Position numbers and translations under genes: made by a program. A stretch of 64,000 nt of DNA, taken from Megamonas sp. UBA1796. GTDB taxonomy: Bacteria; Bacillota; Negativicutes; Selenomonadales; Selenomonadaceae. Every line of letters starts with the position of its first letter. Position 1 is the stretch's first letter. Under the pieces are notes generated by a model. It searched no databases and was not told the DNA's origin. It worked only from the letters and a program-made list of their open reading frames with translations. Below, in pieces: positions 36,306 to 45,696 of the stretch. The stretch covers positions 62,001-126,000 of the forward strand of contig DCFU01000016.1 of the NCBI GenBank assembly GCA_002319795.1, written 5' to 3'.

Positions 36306-36731
36306 TTATTATAGAATAGCTGCGCCTGTCGTATTACTATTCAATATCATACTCTATTCTCAGTCAGTATTCAATTAAAAAACTTTACCAAACCAGAAGA
36401 AATCCACCCGCCAAAAGCCCCCTGTACATAGTTTTTATATCATAATGACATAGGGCAAAGTTGCAAATAAAAATCCTCATTTATACACAACAGAATTCCT
36501 TAAAAATGCAAACGCCATTACATCCCATTGATTGCCATTTATCCTAAAGATGTTATATCGTCAAAACGCCTCGAAAAACCATTTGATTGCTTCATGTCGT
36601 CACAATGCTTTTGTTGCCAGTCTGATCATTTTATTACGTAACCTTTTATCAGCACTTTTTGTTTTTATTCCTCCCTAAATGTTTCTTTTTAGTTACACTT
36701 AATTTATAATTATCATAATAAGGTGAAACAT
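36306..36731. other. Intergenic region between siaA and the ImmA remnant
   Basis: About 425 bp of AT-rich DNA. It holds a minus-strand TATAAT next to the siaA start and a plus-strand TATAAT near 36705 that could serve the ImmA remnant. No other gene, hairpin or repeat was convincing. Confidence 0.5.
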
Positions 36732-37025
36732 ATGAGCAATTTTGCCAAAATCGTAAAAAAACCTGCCGGCCTCACCAAATTCCTCAATCAAGAAGATACT
36801 GCAATCAAGGGACCGAGACACTATGCTGAATATCAAACTATGCGTTAAGAACCTCGTAAAAAATATGGTACTGCCAATCCTTTCCACCTATCGAAGGATA
36901 TGGATATAAAAATAATACACGCACCATTGCCAGATAATGTTCGTGGCTTTTGGGTCCGTGTATCACGATATAAATATATTATTCTGCATGACGAACTTGG
37001 TTATGAGGCCCCCCAAAAAACATAA
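36732..37025 (+). pseudogene. Truncated ImmA/IrrE-family protein remnant
   Basis: From the ATG at 36732 (AAGGTG upstream) the frame reads 38 codons to a TAA at 36846-36848, then continues in the same frame to a TAA at 37023. After the internal stop it contains ANPFHLSKDMDIKII, APLPDNVRGFWVRV and KYIILHDEL, which match the N-terminal part of ImmA/IrrE zinc peptidases. The HExxH active site that should follow is absent, and an acetyltransferase gene begins 33 bp later. ImmA proteins usually belong to phage or conjugative-element regulation. The interpretation as a decayed, 3'-deleted gene is inference. Confidence 0.55.
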
Positions 37026-37057
37026 CAACCCGATAATGGTTTCTAGGAGAATCATCA

Positions 37058-37546
37058 ATGAAAATAAGAAAAATGATAAAAACGGATTATGGAATCGTAG
37101 ACAAAATGATGCAGGATTTGCATACTTTACATGTGAAAGGATGCCCAACAGTACATCGTAAAGTGGAGCATATTTATAGTGAAAAAGACTATACAGATTT
37201 ACTACAAAATGAAAATAATTTTTGTCTCGTTGCAGAAGAACAAGAGCATATTGTCGGTTTCTGCATCGTTGACCGAAAACTGGTGAAGAATCCGTGTATG
37301 ATTCCTCAAAAAATAGGTTATATGGAAAGCTTGTATTTATGCCCCCAATACAGACATAAAGGTTTTGGCAAAGAATTCTTCCAAGCGATTGAAAAAAAAT
37401 TATATGCAGAGGGACTCCAATCCTTGCGCCTGACAGTGTGGGATTTCAATAAAGAAGCCATTATTTTTTATGAAGAAATGGGAATGGTACCACAGCGACA
37501 TATGTATACGAAAAAAATAGCGGCCCACCAGAGTTCTATGCTTTAA
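37058..37546 (+). CDS. GNAT family N-acetyltransferase
   Basis: A 162-residue protein with a clear acetyl-CoA-binding motif A (LYLCPQYRHKGFGKEFFQAI) and the C-terminal motif B around FNKEAIIFYEEMGM. An AGGAG site precedes the ATG. It is one of only two intact plus-strand protein genes recognised in the window and sits behind an ImmA remnant, which suggests an acquired segment. The acyl acceptor is unknown. Confidence 0.88.
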   Translation: MKIRKMIKTDYGIVDKMMQDLHTLHVKGCPTVHRKVEHIYSEKDYTDLLQNENNFCLVAEEQEHIVGFCIVDRKLVKNPCMIPQKIGYMESLYLCPQYRHKGFGKEFFQAIEKKLYAEGLQSLRLTVWDFNKEAIIFYEEMGMVPQRHMYTKKIAAHQSSML

Positions 37547-37783
37547 GCTCAGAACTGCAGAAAGCGCTGCTCCCATCATTTAGCTTGTATCCCTTTATGG
37601 CACAGTCTCGTTGCTGATTGTTACCGCTGGCAGGGGAGTAAACGTTTCATTTACTCCTCTACGCTACCGATTTCTGCTGCATAAAGATTTATTCCATTCT
37701 CAACAGCATAAGTAAAGTATCTGGCCTATCTCGTATATTCTTAATCTCTTTAATGCTGATATATACCTTAACAAAGTAATTAT
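37547..37783. other. Intergenic region with an 11-bp hairpin
   Basis: No gene is seen. A hairpin at 37632-37660 has arms AGGGGAGTAAA and TTTACTCCTCT around a 7-nt loop. It lacks a T-run on either strand, so I do not call it an intrinsic terminator. It lies between convergent genes. Confidence 0.5.
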
Positions 37784-38623
37784 TCATATGTCGTTTCCAT
37801 ATCGCCCAATATATTTTACATCCAGTCCAAATGTATTTTCCTTTTTCTCAGCTTTATACACTTTCACTGGATATTTTCGCATATTCAAAGTTGCTATCAA
37901 GGATTGAAAATCTTCATCTTTCATCTGACAGCCGCAAATAACTCCGGTGATACATTCTTCCGGTATTGGACAATATATATTATTCGTAGTATCAAGAGTA
38001 TATACGATTCTATGCTCCTGCTCATACTCCCAAATATTAGATTTCTGTATCAGGAATTTTTCCTTGGTATTAACAATATTTTTATATGTTGCCTCTATAA
38101 AACTATCGATGTAGTGGACTTTGAATAGTTTATCCTTGAAAACTGCCGTATCAAACTCCAGGCATATCCCAGTATGTTTATCTGCATACTGGGACCACAT
38201 TAATATATTGTCTTTTACTGCGCTAAAACAATATACTTTAATGCTATTTTTCACTACAGAATTAACATGGTTGAATTTACTGCTTAGATTGCCTAATGTC
38301 TTGTTTTTACCGACTCGGTGCATTATGCCCTTCCCTAAAAAGTTCATAATAAATGGAGCCGTCTTCCATAAGAAAAACACAATCCAATACTTGCGATTTT
38401 TCTTTTGAATATATTGCTGTGCAAATAATATATTCCGAATCCAGGAAAGCGTACTGCCGATTGAACGAATTATATTTAAATCAGAATCAAACGGATCATT
38501 GAATTCATTGGGATAACTCAGGTATAGTCTATTGCTCAATAAAACATCCTTTGTGTACGCATCAGGCCAGGAACCATACTTATAGACTTTCTCAGGAATT
38601 TTTTCACCAAAGATATTTTCCAT
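37784..38623 (-). CDS. DUF2971 domain-containing protein
   Basis: A 279-residue soluble protein. The N-terminal VYKYGSW and LSYPNEFNDPFDS and the central VYCFSAVKDNILMWSQYADKHTGICLEFD are characteristic of DUF2971. Members are found scattered in accessory regions and some defence-associated loci; their function is not established. The gene is lower in GC than its neighbours and stands alone between convergent and tRNA genes. Confidence 0.85.
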   Translation of the reverse strand: MENIFGEKIPEKVYKYGSWPDAYTKDVLLSNRLYLSYPNEFNDPFDSDLNIIRSIGSTLSWIRNILFAQQYIQKKNRKYWIVFFLWKTAPFIMNFLGKGIMHRVGKNKTLGNLSSKFNHVNSVVKNSIKVYCFSAVKDNILMWSQYADKHTGICLEFDTAVFKDKLFKVHYIDSFIEATYKNIVNTKEKFLIQKSNIWEYEQEHRIVYTLDTTNNIYCPIPEECITGVICGCQMKDEDFQSLIATLNMRKYPVKVYKAEKKENTFGLDVKYIGRYGNDI

Positions 38624-38820
38624 ACCAACGATGCCTCCCTATTTCAATAGTCATAAGCTCATTATACTACAGAAAGCATAGAATTTAACCAACAAAATGA
38701 GACTATAACAAGGCTGCTATAGCAAATTCCTACTGACATGTACACATCCAGCCTATCATCCTCCCGCGCCACCACTGCTAAAAACAAAGTAAGTATTGGT
38801 ACAAAAATTGGTGCCAGGGT
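38624..38820. other. Region between the DUF2971 gene and tRNA-Ala
   Basis: A minus-strand frame here encodes a hydrophobic C-terminal-like stretch (VPILTLFLAVVARED and on to LSVV), but its upstream part reads through the tRNA and its terminator. I therefore do not call a gene; it may be a fragment of a lost membrane protein. Confidence 0.35.
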
Positions 38821-38850
38821 AAAATAAAAAGAGCCTGCATCTCTGCAAAC
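38821..38850 (-). terminator. Terminator of tRNA-Ala
   Basis: Minus-strand 7-bp stem GTTTGCA/TGCAGGC with a 4-nt loop, followed by TCTTTTTATTTT. It begins 14 bp after the tRNA 3' end. Confidence 0.75.
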
Positions 38851-38863
38851 CCTTAAATTTCCT

Positions 38864-38939
<76 letters not shown>

Positions 38940-38958
38940 ATCGACAAATCACTATAAT

Positions 38959-38987
38959 AATATACTACATTTTTTATATTTTTGCAA
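38959..38987 (-). promoter_or_regulatory. Promoter of tRNA-Ala
   Basis: Minus-strand -35 TTGCAA (38982-38987) and -10 TATATT (38959-38964) with a 17-bp spacer, about 20 bp upstream of the tRNA 5' end. Confidence 0.7.
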
Positions 38988-39039
38988 GTTTTTTTTATTA
39001 TATGCTGCTATAGAGGTGTAATATTTTTCTTCTGTGCGC

Positions 39040-40251
39040 CTAATCCACATCAATTTCCCATTGCATATCTTCTTCCGCCAAATTTGCTTTCCTTCTACGG
39101 GCATATATGAGATAATACAACACCGCGCAGAAAAGAGCTACACATCCTGTAATTGCATAAATACCGCCGAAACCAATCGTAGACTTAGCTGCGCCCAACA
39201 TGTAGGGTCCGATTCCCAGTCCCAGATCCAAGGCGATGAAATAGGTTGAAACCGCTACACCGATACGGTAGTCCGGTGAAAGTCTTACACAGATTGCCTG
39301 CCCATTTGACATGAACGTCCCGTAACCAAGCCCGACAAACACACCGGCCAACAACAAGCTCCAGCTTTCTGTCGTTACGCTCAAGATCAGTAAGCCGACA
39401 GATAAGCATACATAGCTTGGATACATTACAAAGTCTTCGCCCTTCCGGTCAAACATTATGCCGGCTACTGGGCGCGCCAGAGTGATTACGACAGCATACA
39501 CAACAAAGAACAAGGTTCCTGCACCAAGCAGATTGAGTTCCTGAGCGTACGTAGCCAGAAATCCCAAAACTCCGGAATAGCATATTCCCATGACAAAGGC
39601 TACCAATGAAATTGCATACACGTGCGGTTCCAAAAAATTATCAAGACTAAATTTGCGCAATGCAGTTTTTTGAGCCGATGACAAGATAGTTTCCTGAACC
39701 TGCAGATATGTCACTGCTCCCAGGCATAGAAAAAGCAGTCCTACACAAAAATCAATAATATAGGTAAAATTCATGTACTGCTGCATAAGCATCCCTAAAA
39801 GAGGCCCGATTGCTGCTGCCAGACTCATGCTCAAAGCATAATAATTAATTCCTTCACCTCGCCGTGCCTGTGGAATTATGCTTGACACAATCGTACTGGT
39901 TGCGGTTGACGCGATTCCATAGCCAATTCCATTGAAAAAGCGCACCAAATATAATATCAAAAGTGAATGTACGAAAAAATATAAGACCGTCGTCAATAAA
40001 TAAAATATAATTCCTGCATATAACATGCGTTTTCTCCCATAGAGCTCAATCGACCTGCCGGCCAAAAGCCTTGCCGCCAGTGTTCCCAGGATGAAAATAC
40101 CCGTAGCAAAGCCAGCTTCGCTCATTGAGGCATTTAACGCATGAATTGCTTCAGATGCAATAATGACCATAAGCATATAATAGATAATGTAGATAAAAAA
40201 ATTAATCAGGGTGTTTAAAATAAACTCCTTTGTCCATAATTTTGCTTCCAT
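39040..40251 (-). CDS. Major facilitator superfamily transporter
   Basis: A 403-residue protein with about 12 membrane helices. The loop 2-3 motif is present as GRSIELYGRKRML. It resembles drug or sugar efflux carriers of the AraJ/EmrB-like size class; the substrate is unknown. The start at 40251 (MEAKLWTKEF) is preferred because the 51 bp upstream, in frame from a TTG at 40302, contain a TATAAT promoter element. It follows a LysR gene but is separated from it by a terminator. Confidence 0.88.
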   Translation of the reverse strand: MEAKLWTKEFILNTLINFFIYIIYYMLMVIIASEAIHALNASMSEAGFATGIFILGTLAARLLAGRSIELYGRKRMLYAGIIFYLLTTVLYFFVHSLLILYLVRFFNGIGYGIASTATSTIVSSIIPQARRGEGINYYALSMSLAAAIGPLLGMLMQQYMNFTYIIDFCVGLLFLCLGAVTYLQVQETILSSAQKTALRKFSLDNFLEPHVYAISLVAFVMGICYSGVLGFLATYAQELNLLGAGTLFFVVYAVVITLARPVAGIMFDRKGEDFVMYPSYVCLSVGLLILSVTTESWSLLLAGVFVGLGYGTFMSNGQAICVRLSPDYRIGVAVSTYFIALDLGLGIGPYMLGAAKSTIGFGGIYAITGCVALFCAVLYYLIYARRRKANLAEEDMQWEIDVD

Positions 40252-40322
40252 AAATTTCGTCAACCTTTCTTTAATGTGATGTTCATGATTATACAGAAGC
40301 AATTCTTATTTGTATAACAGAA

Positions 40323-40362
40323 TAAAACGATAGCTGCCATCTATAAAAAAGATAGCAGCTAT
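40323..40362 (-). terminator. Terminator after the LysR gene
   Basis: Minus-strand stem ATAGCTGCTATCT/AGATGGCAGCTAT (13 bp with one G-T pair) around a 7-nt loop, then CGTTTTATT. It lies 10 bp after the LysR stop. Confidence 0.75.
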
Positions 40363-40371
40363 TATTTGTAT

Positions 40372-41265
40372 TTATTTCTTCAGGTTTAGGCGTAAAATAT
40401 AATCCACATAAGTCCGAATCGCTCTATATTTAGGATTATCCTTTTTATAAATAAGACATGCGTCCAACTTCATTTCCGGAAAAATCCTGTACCAGCCATT
40501 CTCATTTTCCAGAGCGTGAAGCAGGCGTTCCGGCAGCAAAGCACCCGCTCTATTTTGATTGCAAAAATGAATCATCGCATACGGAGTCGATAAATTTGCC
40601 GCAATCGGAGGTTCTTTGGCATTTTGCTTAAAATATTCCCGACAAGCCTCATGCATAAGGTACTTGGGGGGATATTGCACAAAAGGAAGTTCTCCCATGG
40701 TCGCCGCATGCACCACAGAGGGTAATCCTGCGATGCATGGTGCAAAATAAACCATAGTATCCGAACAAAAATGAACCTTTTCATACCGATTGAAAACAGA
40801 TTCTCTTAACAGATAAACGGAAGCAACATCAATATGTCCCGCCTGCAAATCCAGTAAGATTTCTTCTTCTTCCATATCGTATACATTAAGCATTATATGG
40901 GGATGATGCTTCTGAAAATAAGCTACATGCCGATTCATCAGAACATCTCCCAGACTTCGCAAAATGCCGATATGGAGTTCCACCGGAGCCTTTTCCGTAT
41001 CTGTCTGAAAATCATATACAATTTCATGCAAATAAGCCATCCATGTGGAAATACGTTGAAGAAATTCCTCTCCTTCTTGCGTGAGGCAGCTTCCACGATT
41101 CGAACGCATAATAAGATGAACCCCCAGAAGAGTTTCAAGTTTTTTCATTTGAGCGCTAAATGCCGATTGCGTAATATTGGCTTCTTTGGCAGCGAGCGTA
41201 AAGTTTTTTACCCTGCCATAAATAATGAAGTATTCCAATTGCTGAATACTTGGCATTTCTCCCAT
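40372..41265 (-). CDS. LysR family transcriptional regulator
   Basis: A 297-residue regulator whose winged helix reads YGRVKNFTLAAKEANITQSAFSAQ, followed by the substrate-binding-like effector domain. It lies between the rfb genes and the MFS gene, all on the minus strand. The MFS gene next door is a possible target, but there is no divergent arrangement to support it. The effector is unknown. Confidence 0.92.
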   Translation of the reverse strand: MGEMPSIQQLEYFIIYGRVKNFTLAAKEANITQSAFSAQMKKLETLLGVHLIMRSNRGSCLTQEGEEFLQRISTWMAYLHEIVYDFQTDTEKAPVELHIGILRSLGDVLMNRHVAYFQKHHPHIMLNVYDMEEEEILLDLQAGHIDVASVYLLRESVFNRYEKVHFCSDTMVYFAPCIAGLPSVVHAATMGELPFVQYPPKYLMHEACREYFKQNAKEPPIAANLSTPYAMIHFCNQNRAGALLPERLLHALENENGWYRIFPEMKLDACLIYKKDNPKYRAIRTYVDYILRLNLKK

Positions 41266-41343
41266 TGTGGCTCCTCCTGGTTGTTTTATAACAGAAAAAT
41301 TGCTTTTTTGTTGTTCTCCCTAAAAACAGGATGGCAGCTCTTT

Positions 41344-42384
41344 CTATTTTGCATATTCAAGCTTCGTACGCTTCCCATACATGCGCTCATAATATTTTTG
41401 ATAATCACCGCTCAGGATATTCTGCCACCAGCACTTATGCGCAAGATACCATTGAATGGTCTTCCTGATGCCCGCATCAAAGCTTGTTGCAGGCACCCAA
41501 CCAAGTTCCTCATGGATTTTCGCCGGATCGATAGCATAACGCCGGTCATGGCCCTTACGATCCTCAACAAACTCAATAAGGCTGGCTGGCTTGTCCAGCT
41601 CTTGGAGGATTGCCTCAACAACCTGAAGATTTGTGCGCTCGTTGTGCCCGCCGATATTGTAGACTTCACCAACGCGTCCTTTACGTAAAATAAGATCAAT
41701 GGCCACACAATGATCTTCAACATAGAGCCAATCACGTACATTCTCTCCTGTGCCATAGACCGGCAGCTTCTTATCCGCCAAAGCATTGGCAATCATCAGC
41801 GGGATAAGCTTTTCCGGAAAATGGTACGGGCCGTAATTGTTGGAGCAGCGCGAAATCGTTGCAGGTACGCCATACGTACGATGATATGCCTGTACCAGCA
41901 AATCTGCCGAAGCCTTTGATGCAGAATATGGACTCGATGTATGCAGATTGGTCTCCTCTGTAAAGAACAAATCCGGCCGATCAAGCGGTAAATCTCCATA
42001 AACCTCATCCGTTGATACCTGATGGTAACGTTTGATTCCGTATTTCCGGCAACAATCAAGTAGTACCCCTGTGCCCAAAATATTTGTCCGCAGGAAAATA
42101 TCCGGTGTTTCAATAGATCGGTCAACATGACTTTCGGCGGCAAAATTCACTACGATATCCGGTTTTTCGGCAGCAAAAAATGCTTCGACATGTGCACGGC
42201 TCGTTATATCTCCTCTGACGAACTTAAAATTTGCGTTTCCCATAGCGTTTTCCAATGTTTCCAGATTACCAGCATAAGTCAGTGCATCATAGCAGACAAT
42301 CTTGTCTTCTGGATGCTTTGCCATCATATAGTAGATAAAATTGCTTCCAATGAAACCTGCCCCACCAGTTACAATGATCTTCAT
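41344..42384 (-). CDS. rfbB: dTDP-glucose 4,6-dehydratase
   Basis: Short-chain dehydrogenase-fold enzyme of 346 residues that converts dTDP-glucose to dTDP-4-keto-6-deoxyglucose. The NAD-binding GGAGFIGSNF (7-16) and the YSASKASADLLV active-site segment are intact, and the STDEVYGDL motif is canonical. It starts immediately after the rfbC stop. The usual fourth gene, rfbD, is not in the window. Confidence 0.96.
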   Translation of the reverse strand: MKIIVTGGAGFIGSNFIYYMMAKHPEDKIVCYDALTYAGNLETLENAMGNANFKFVRGDITSRAHVEAFFAAEKPDIVVNFAAESHVDRSIETPDIFLRTNILGTGVLLDCCRKYGIKRYHQVSTDEVYGDLPLDRPDLFFTEETNLHTSSPYSASKASADLLVQAYHRTYGVPATISRCSNNYGPYHFPEKLIPLMIANALADKKLPVYGTGENVRDWLYVEDHCVAIDLILRKGRVGEVYNIGGHNERTNLQVVEAILQELDKPASLIEFVEDRKGHDRRYAIDPAKIHEELGWVPATSFDAGIRKTIQWYLAHKCWWQNILSGDYQKYYERMYGKRTKLEYAK

Positions 42385-42951
42385 TCAGCAGTCCTCCCCG
42401 TAAACGAAATTCAAATCTGTACGTTCTGCGAGCAACGGCGCATTCTTATCCTTTTCTGAAAGAATAACCGGTTCCATTCCCCATTCCACTCCTATTTGCG
42501 GATCCTTGTAGGAAATATTGCCGTCACATGCAGGTGCATAATAATTATCTGCCTTGTATTGTACCTCAACATTATCTGTAAGTGTGAGAAAACCATGCGC
42601 AAAACCGTGTGGGATAAAAAGCTGCTTTTTATTTTCCGCTGAAAGCTTTGCACCCACCCATTGGCCATATTGCGGTGAGCCTTTGCGGATATCTACGGCA
42701 ACATCCAATATTTCTCCACGTGTACAGCGCAGAAGCTTTGCCTGGCACATGGGATTCAATTGATAATGCAAGCCACGAAGTGTCCCCCGGACTGCCGAAA
42801 AGGATTGGTTGTCCTGTACAAATCTGATGTGAATGCCTGCGTCCTCAAACTTCTGCTGCGACCAGCTCTCCATAAACCAGCCTCGCGCATCCCCAAAGAC
42901 CTGCGGCTCTACGACAAAAACACCTTTTAATCTTGTTTCCGTAACTTTCAA
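42385..42951 (-). CDS. rfbC: dTDP-4-dehydrorhamnose 3,5-epimerase
   Basis: Cupin-fold epimerase of 188 residues. The TLRGLHYQLNPMCQAKLLRC segment with the catalytic histidine and the FIPHGFAHGFLTL motif are intact. It acts after RfbB on the route to dTDP-L-rhamnose. It lies 12 bp downstream of rfbA and abuts rfbB. Confidence 0.96.
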   Translation of the reverse strand: MKVTETRLKGVFVVEPQVFGDARGWFMESWSQQKFEDAGIHIRFVQDNQSFSAVRGTLRGLHYQLNPMCQAKLLRCTRGEILDVAVDIRKGSPQYGQWVGAKLSAENKKQLFIPHGFAHGFLTLTDNVEVQYKADNYYAPACDGNISYKDPQIGVEWGMEPVILSEKDKNAPLLAERTDLNFVYGEDC

Positions 42952-42963
42952 AATAATAATCTC

Positions 42964-43836
42964 CTATTCTCTTACGATTTGCTCCAGATATTTTCCATAG
43001 TCATTTTTACAAAGCGGCTTCGCCAGACGTAATACCTGCTCGGCATCTATATAGCCCATGCGGTAGGCAATTTCCTCTATACAGGCAATTTTGAGTCCTT
43101 GTCTGGCCTGTACGGTCTGCACAAAAGCTGCTGCCTGCATTAAGGATTCGTGGGTACCTGTATCAAGCCATGCGTACCCCCGGCGCATCTTTTCTACGCA
43201 CAGGCGGCCAGCCGCCAGATAGGCCTTATTGATATCTGTAATTTCCAGTTCTCCTCGCGCAGATGGCTTGACTTCTTTGGCTATATCCACAATATTTTTA
43301 TCATAAAAATAAAGGCCGGTCACAGCATAATTTGATTTTGGCTGCTGCGGTTTCTCCTCAAGACTCATGGCCCGCCCATCGCGATCAAATTCCACAACGC
43401 CGTAGCGTTCCGGATCCCGCACATAATAGGCAAATACTGTGGCACCATCTTCCCGTGAAGCGGCACGCTGCATAGATGAAGCCATGTCTGATCCATAGAA
43501 TATATTATCTCCCAGCACCAGTGCGCAGCTTTCGCCCGCGATGAATTTCTCCCCGATGATGAAGGCCTGTGCCAGGCCGTCAGGTGTAGGCTGCACCGCA
43601 TAAGAAATATGGATGCCCCACTGACTGCCATCCCCCAGAAGCGCCGCAAAAAGTTCGTTGTCCTGCGGCGTCGTAATAATGAGTATATCCTCAATTCCCG
43701 CAAGCATCAACGTACTCAGCGGATAATATACCATAGGCTTATCATAAACCGGCATCAGCTGCTTGCTCACGACCTTTGTCAAAGGGTACAACCGCGTACC
43801 CGAGCCGCCTGCAAGTATGATTCCTTTTTTTAGCAA
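42964..43836 (-). CDS. rfbA: Glucose-1-phosphate thymidylyltransferase
   Basis: Makes dTDP-glucose from dTTP and glucose-1-phosphate; 290 residues. The nucleotide-binding GIILAGGSGTRLYPLT is intact and near the N-terminus. The start is TTG at 43836 with a GGGGGTG site; no in-frame ATG is nearby. It is the first gene of rfbA-rfbC-rfbB. A TATAAT element lies about 45 bp upstream. Confidence 0.96.
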   Translation of the reverse strand: MLKKGIILAGGSGTRLYPLTKVVSKQLMPVYDKPMVYYPLSTLMLAGIEDILIITTPQDNELFAALLGDGSQWGIHISYAVQPTPDGLAQAFIIGEKFIAGESCALVLGDNIFYGSDMASSMQRAASREDGATVFAYYVRDPERYGVVEFDRDGRAMSLEEKPQQPKSNYAVTGLYFYDKNIVDIAKEVKPSARGELEITDINKAYLAAGRLCVEKMRRGYAWLDTGTHESLMQAAAFVQTVQARQGLKIACIEEIAYRMGYIDAEQVLRLAKPLCKNDYGKYLEQIVRE

Positions 43837-43956
43837 AACATCACCCCCAATAAAGTATTATTCATTATATATACGCGATAAAACGAGAAAATTCCTGCAA
43901 ATGAAAAGCAACAAAATCTATACGCCGCCTGTAAAATCACCAGGTGGATATAAAAT

Positions 43957-43986
43957 ATCGCCAATCACGAATCCGTAATTGGCGAT
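43957..43986 (-). terminator. Probable terminator of the ilv-leu operon
   Basis: Minus-strand 9-bp stem ATCGCCAAT/ATTGGCGAT with a 12-nt interior that can pair further, followed by ATTTTAT. It lies 25 bp after the ilvB stop. The T-run is weak. Confidence 0.55.
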
Positions 43987-44010
43987 AAAATAATTTTTCC
44001 AGCAAATATT

Positions 44011-45678
44011 TTATTTAAATTCCACAAATTCATTGATTTTTGCTCCACCCTTGATCATAGGTTCCACGAAACTCCTATGGATATTCATTACGATTACGCG
44101 CGGGCCTTTGGCCGCCGCCGCCTCGGCAAAAGCCTCGGCAAATCCCTCCTGTGTAGAAACTGCGGTGGCCTCTATACCAAAGCTTTTCGCATAAGCGACA
44201 AAATCCATAGAATAATCAAACTCACAAGCCATGTATCGTTCCTTATACATGACTTTCTGAAGCTGCCGTATCATCCCAAGACTCGTGTTGTTTACGATGA
44301 TTGAAATAACCGGCAGTTTCAGACGTGCAATCGTATAATATTCATTGCCCGTCATCTTGATGCCGCCATCTCCCGCTATATGTATCACCCGTCGGCTGCT
44401 GCCAAAAGCAACCTGCGCCCCCATAGCTGCCGGCAAGCCGAAGCCCATAGTACCAAGCCCGCCTGAGGTAATCCAGGTTCTGGGATTTTCTACACGCAGA
44501 TGGAGCGCCGCCCACATCTGATGCTGGCCAACATCCGTAGCAAAAGCAAACGGCTTTCCGGCCGTAGCTGTAGCTATATGGTGCATAGCCCAGGGTACAG
44601 TAAGACAAGTCACATGATAATCATAGGCATACTGTTCCTGCCATGACCGGATAAGTTTCCACCAGCCTCCAAGAGCATTTTGTGGTTCCCGCTTCATAAG
44701 CAGGGAAAGAATCACCTTCATATCACCAGCCAAACCTATACTGCTCGAAATATTCTTGTCGATTTCTGCCGGATCTATATCTATATGTATGAATTTCGTA
44801 TCCGTCGTATATTTGTCAAGATTTCCCGTCTGACGATCACCAAAGCGGCTGCCGACAGCTATCACAAGATCCGCAGCTGCTATAGCGTTATTTGCAGCCT
44901 TCTTGCCATGCATCCCGGCAAAGCCCAGGGCCTGCGGATGCGAACGCGGAAACGCACCTATACCCATGAGGGTATTCGCCACGGGCAGATTAAATTTCTC
45001 AGCAAAGGCCCTCAGCTCAATGCCTGCCCCAGCCGAAACCACCCCGCCACCCGCAATGATAACCGGTTTTTTTGCCAGCCGTATAACCTCGGCTGCTTCG
45101 GCGGCACAGATAAGAAAATCCGCATCCGGGCCGCCATGCTTCTTTTGGTTTTCAGCAGGCCCTACAGGTTGAAAACCAATTTCTGCCAGAAAAACATCGC
45201 GTGGTACATCGACAAGCACTGGCCCTGGCCTCCCGGTTCGTGCAATATGAAAAGCCTCCCGTATAGCGGGTATAAGTTTTTTTGGCTCCTTTACCTTAAA
45301 ATTATGTTTGGTGACCGGCATCGTGACATCGAGAATATCCATTTCTTGGAACGCATCACGCCCCAAAAGAGCCGTATCCACCTGTCCGGTAATAGCTACC
45401 AGCGGAATTGAATCCATAAACGCTGTAGCTATACCGGTAACAAGATTTGTCGCCCCAGGACCGGAGGTTGCTATGCAGACGCCAACCTTGCCAGTGGCAC
45501 GTGCATATCCATCTGCGGCATGCGCTGCGTTCTGCTCATGTGTCGTAAGTATGTGACGGATACGTTTTTCACCATAAAGTGCATCATAAAGCGGCAGGAT
45601 CATACCGCCCGGATAACCAAATATTGTATCGACGCCCTGCTCCAGCAGGCACTCGACGACTGCTTCTGCTCCCTTCAT
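44011..45678 (-). CDS. ilvB: Acetolactate synthase large subunit
   Basis: Thiamine-diphosphate enzyme of 555 residues that makes acetolactate or acetohydroxybutyrate, the first common step of branched-chain amino acid synthesis. The N-terminal GYPGGMILPLYDAL, the FAD-region GRFGDRQTG and the ThDP motif starting GDGGIKMTGNEY are intact. It is the last gene of the operon, 18 bp after leuB, while the regulatory subunit ilvN is the first. That separation is unusual. Confidence 0.96.
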   Translation of the reverse strand: MKGAEAVVECLLEQGVDTIFGYPGGMILPLYDALYGEKRIRHILTTHEQNAAHAADGYARATGKVGVCIATSGPGATNLVTGIATAFMDSIPLVAITGQVDTALLGRDAFQEMDILDVTMPVTKHNFKVKEPKKLIPAIREAFHIARTGRPGPVLVDVPRDVFLAEIGFQPVGPAENQKKHGGPDADFLICAAEAAEVIRLAKKPVIIAGGGVVSAGAGIELRAFAEKFNLPVANTLMGIGAFPRSHPQALGFAGMHGKKAANNAIAAADLVIAVGSRFGDRQTGNLDKYTTDTKFIHIDIDPAEIDKNISSSIGLAGDMKVILSLLMKREPQNALGGWWKLIRSWQEQYAYDYHVTCLTVPWAMHHIATATAGKPFAFATDVGQHQMWAALHLRVENPRTWITSGGLGTMGFGLPAAMGAQVAFGSSRRVIHIAGDGGIKMTGNEYYTIARLKLPVISIIVNNTSLGMIRQLQKVMYKERYMACEFDYSMDFVAYAKSFGIEATAVSTQEGFAEAFAEAAAAKGPRVIVMNIHRSFVEPMIKGGAKINEFVEFK

Positions 45679-45696
45679 CCCAATGGCCCCCTCCTA

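Noticed and set aside
36699..36887. A 62-codon minus-strand frame opposite the ImmA remnant
   Set aside because: No ribosome site, and the plus strand carries a recognisable protein family in this stretch.
37632..37660. 11-bp hairpin between the acetyltransferase and DUF2971 genes as an intrinsic terminator
   Set aside because: No T-tract follows on either strand. It is reported only as a hairpin.
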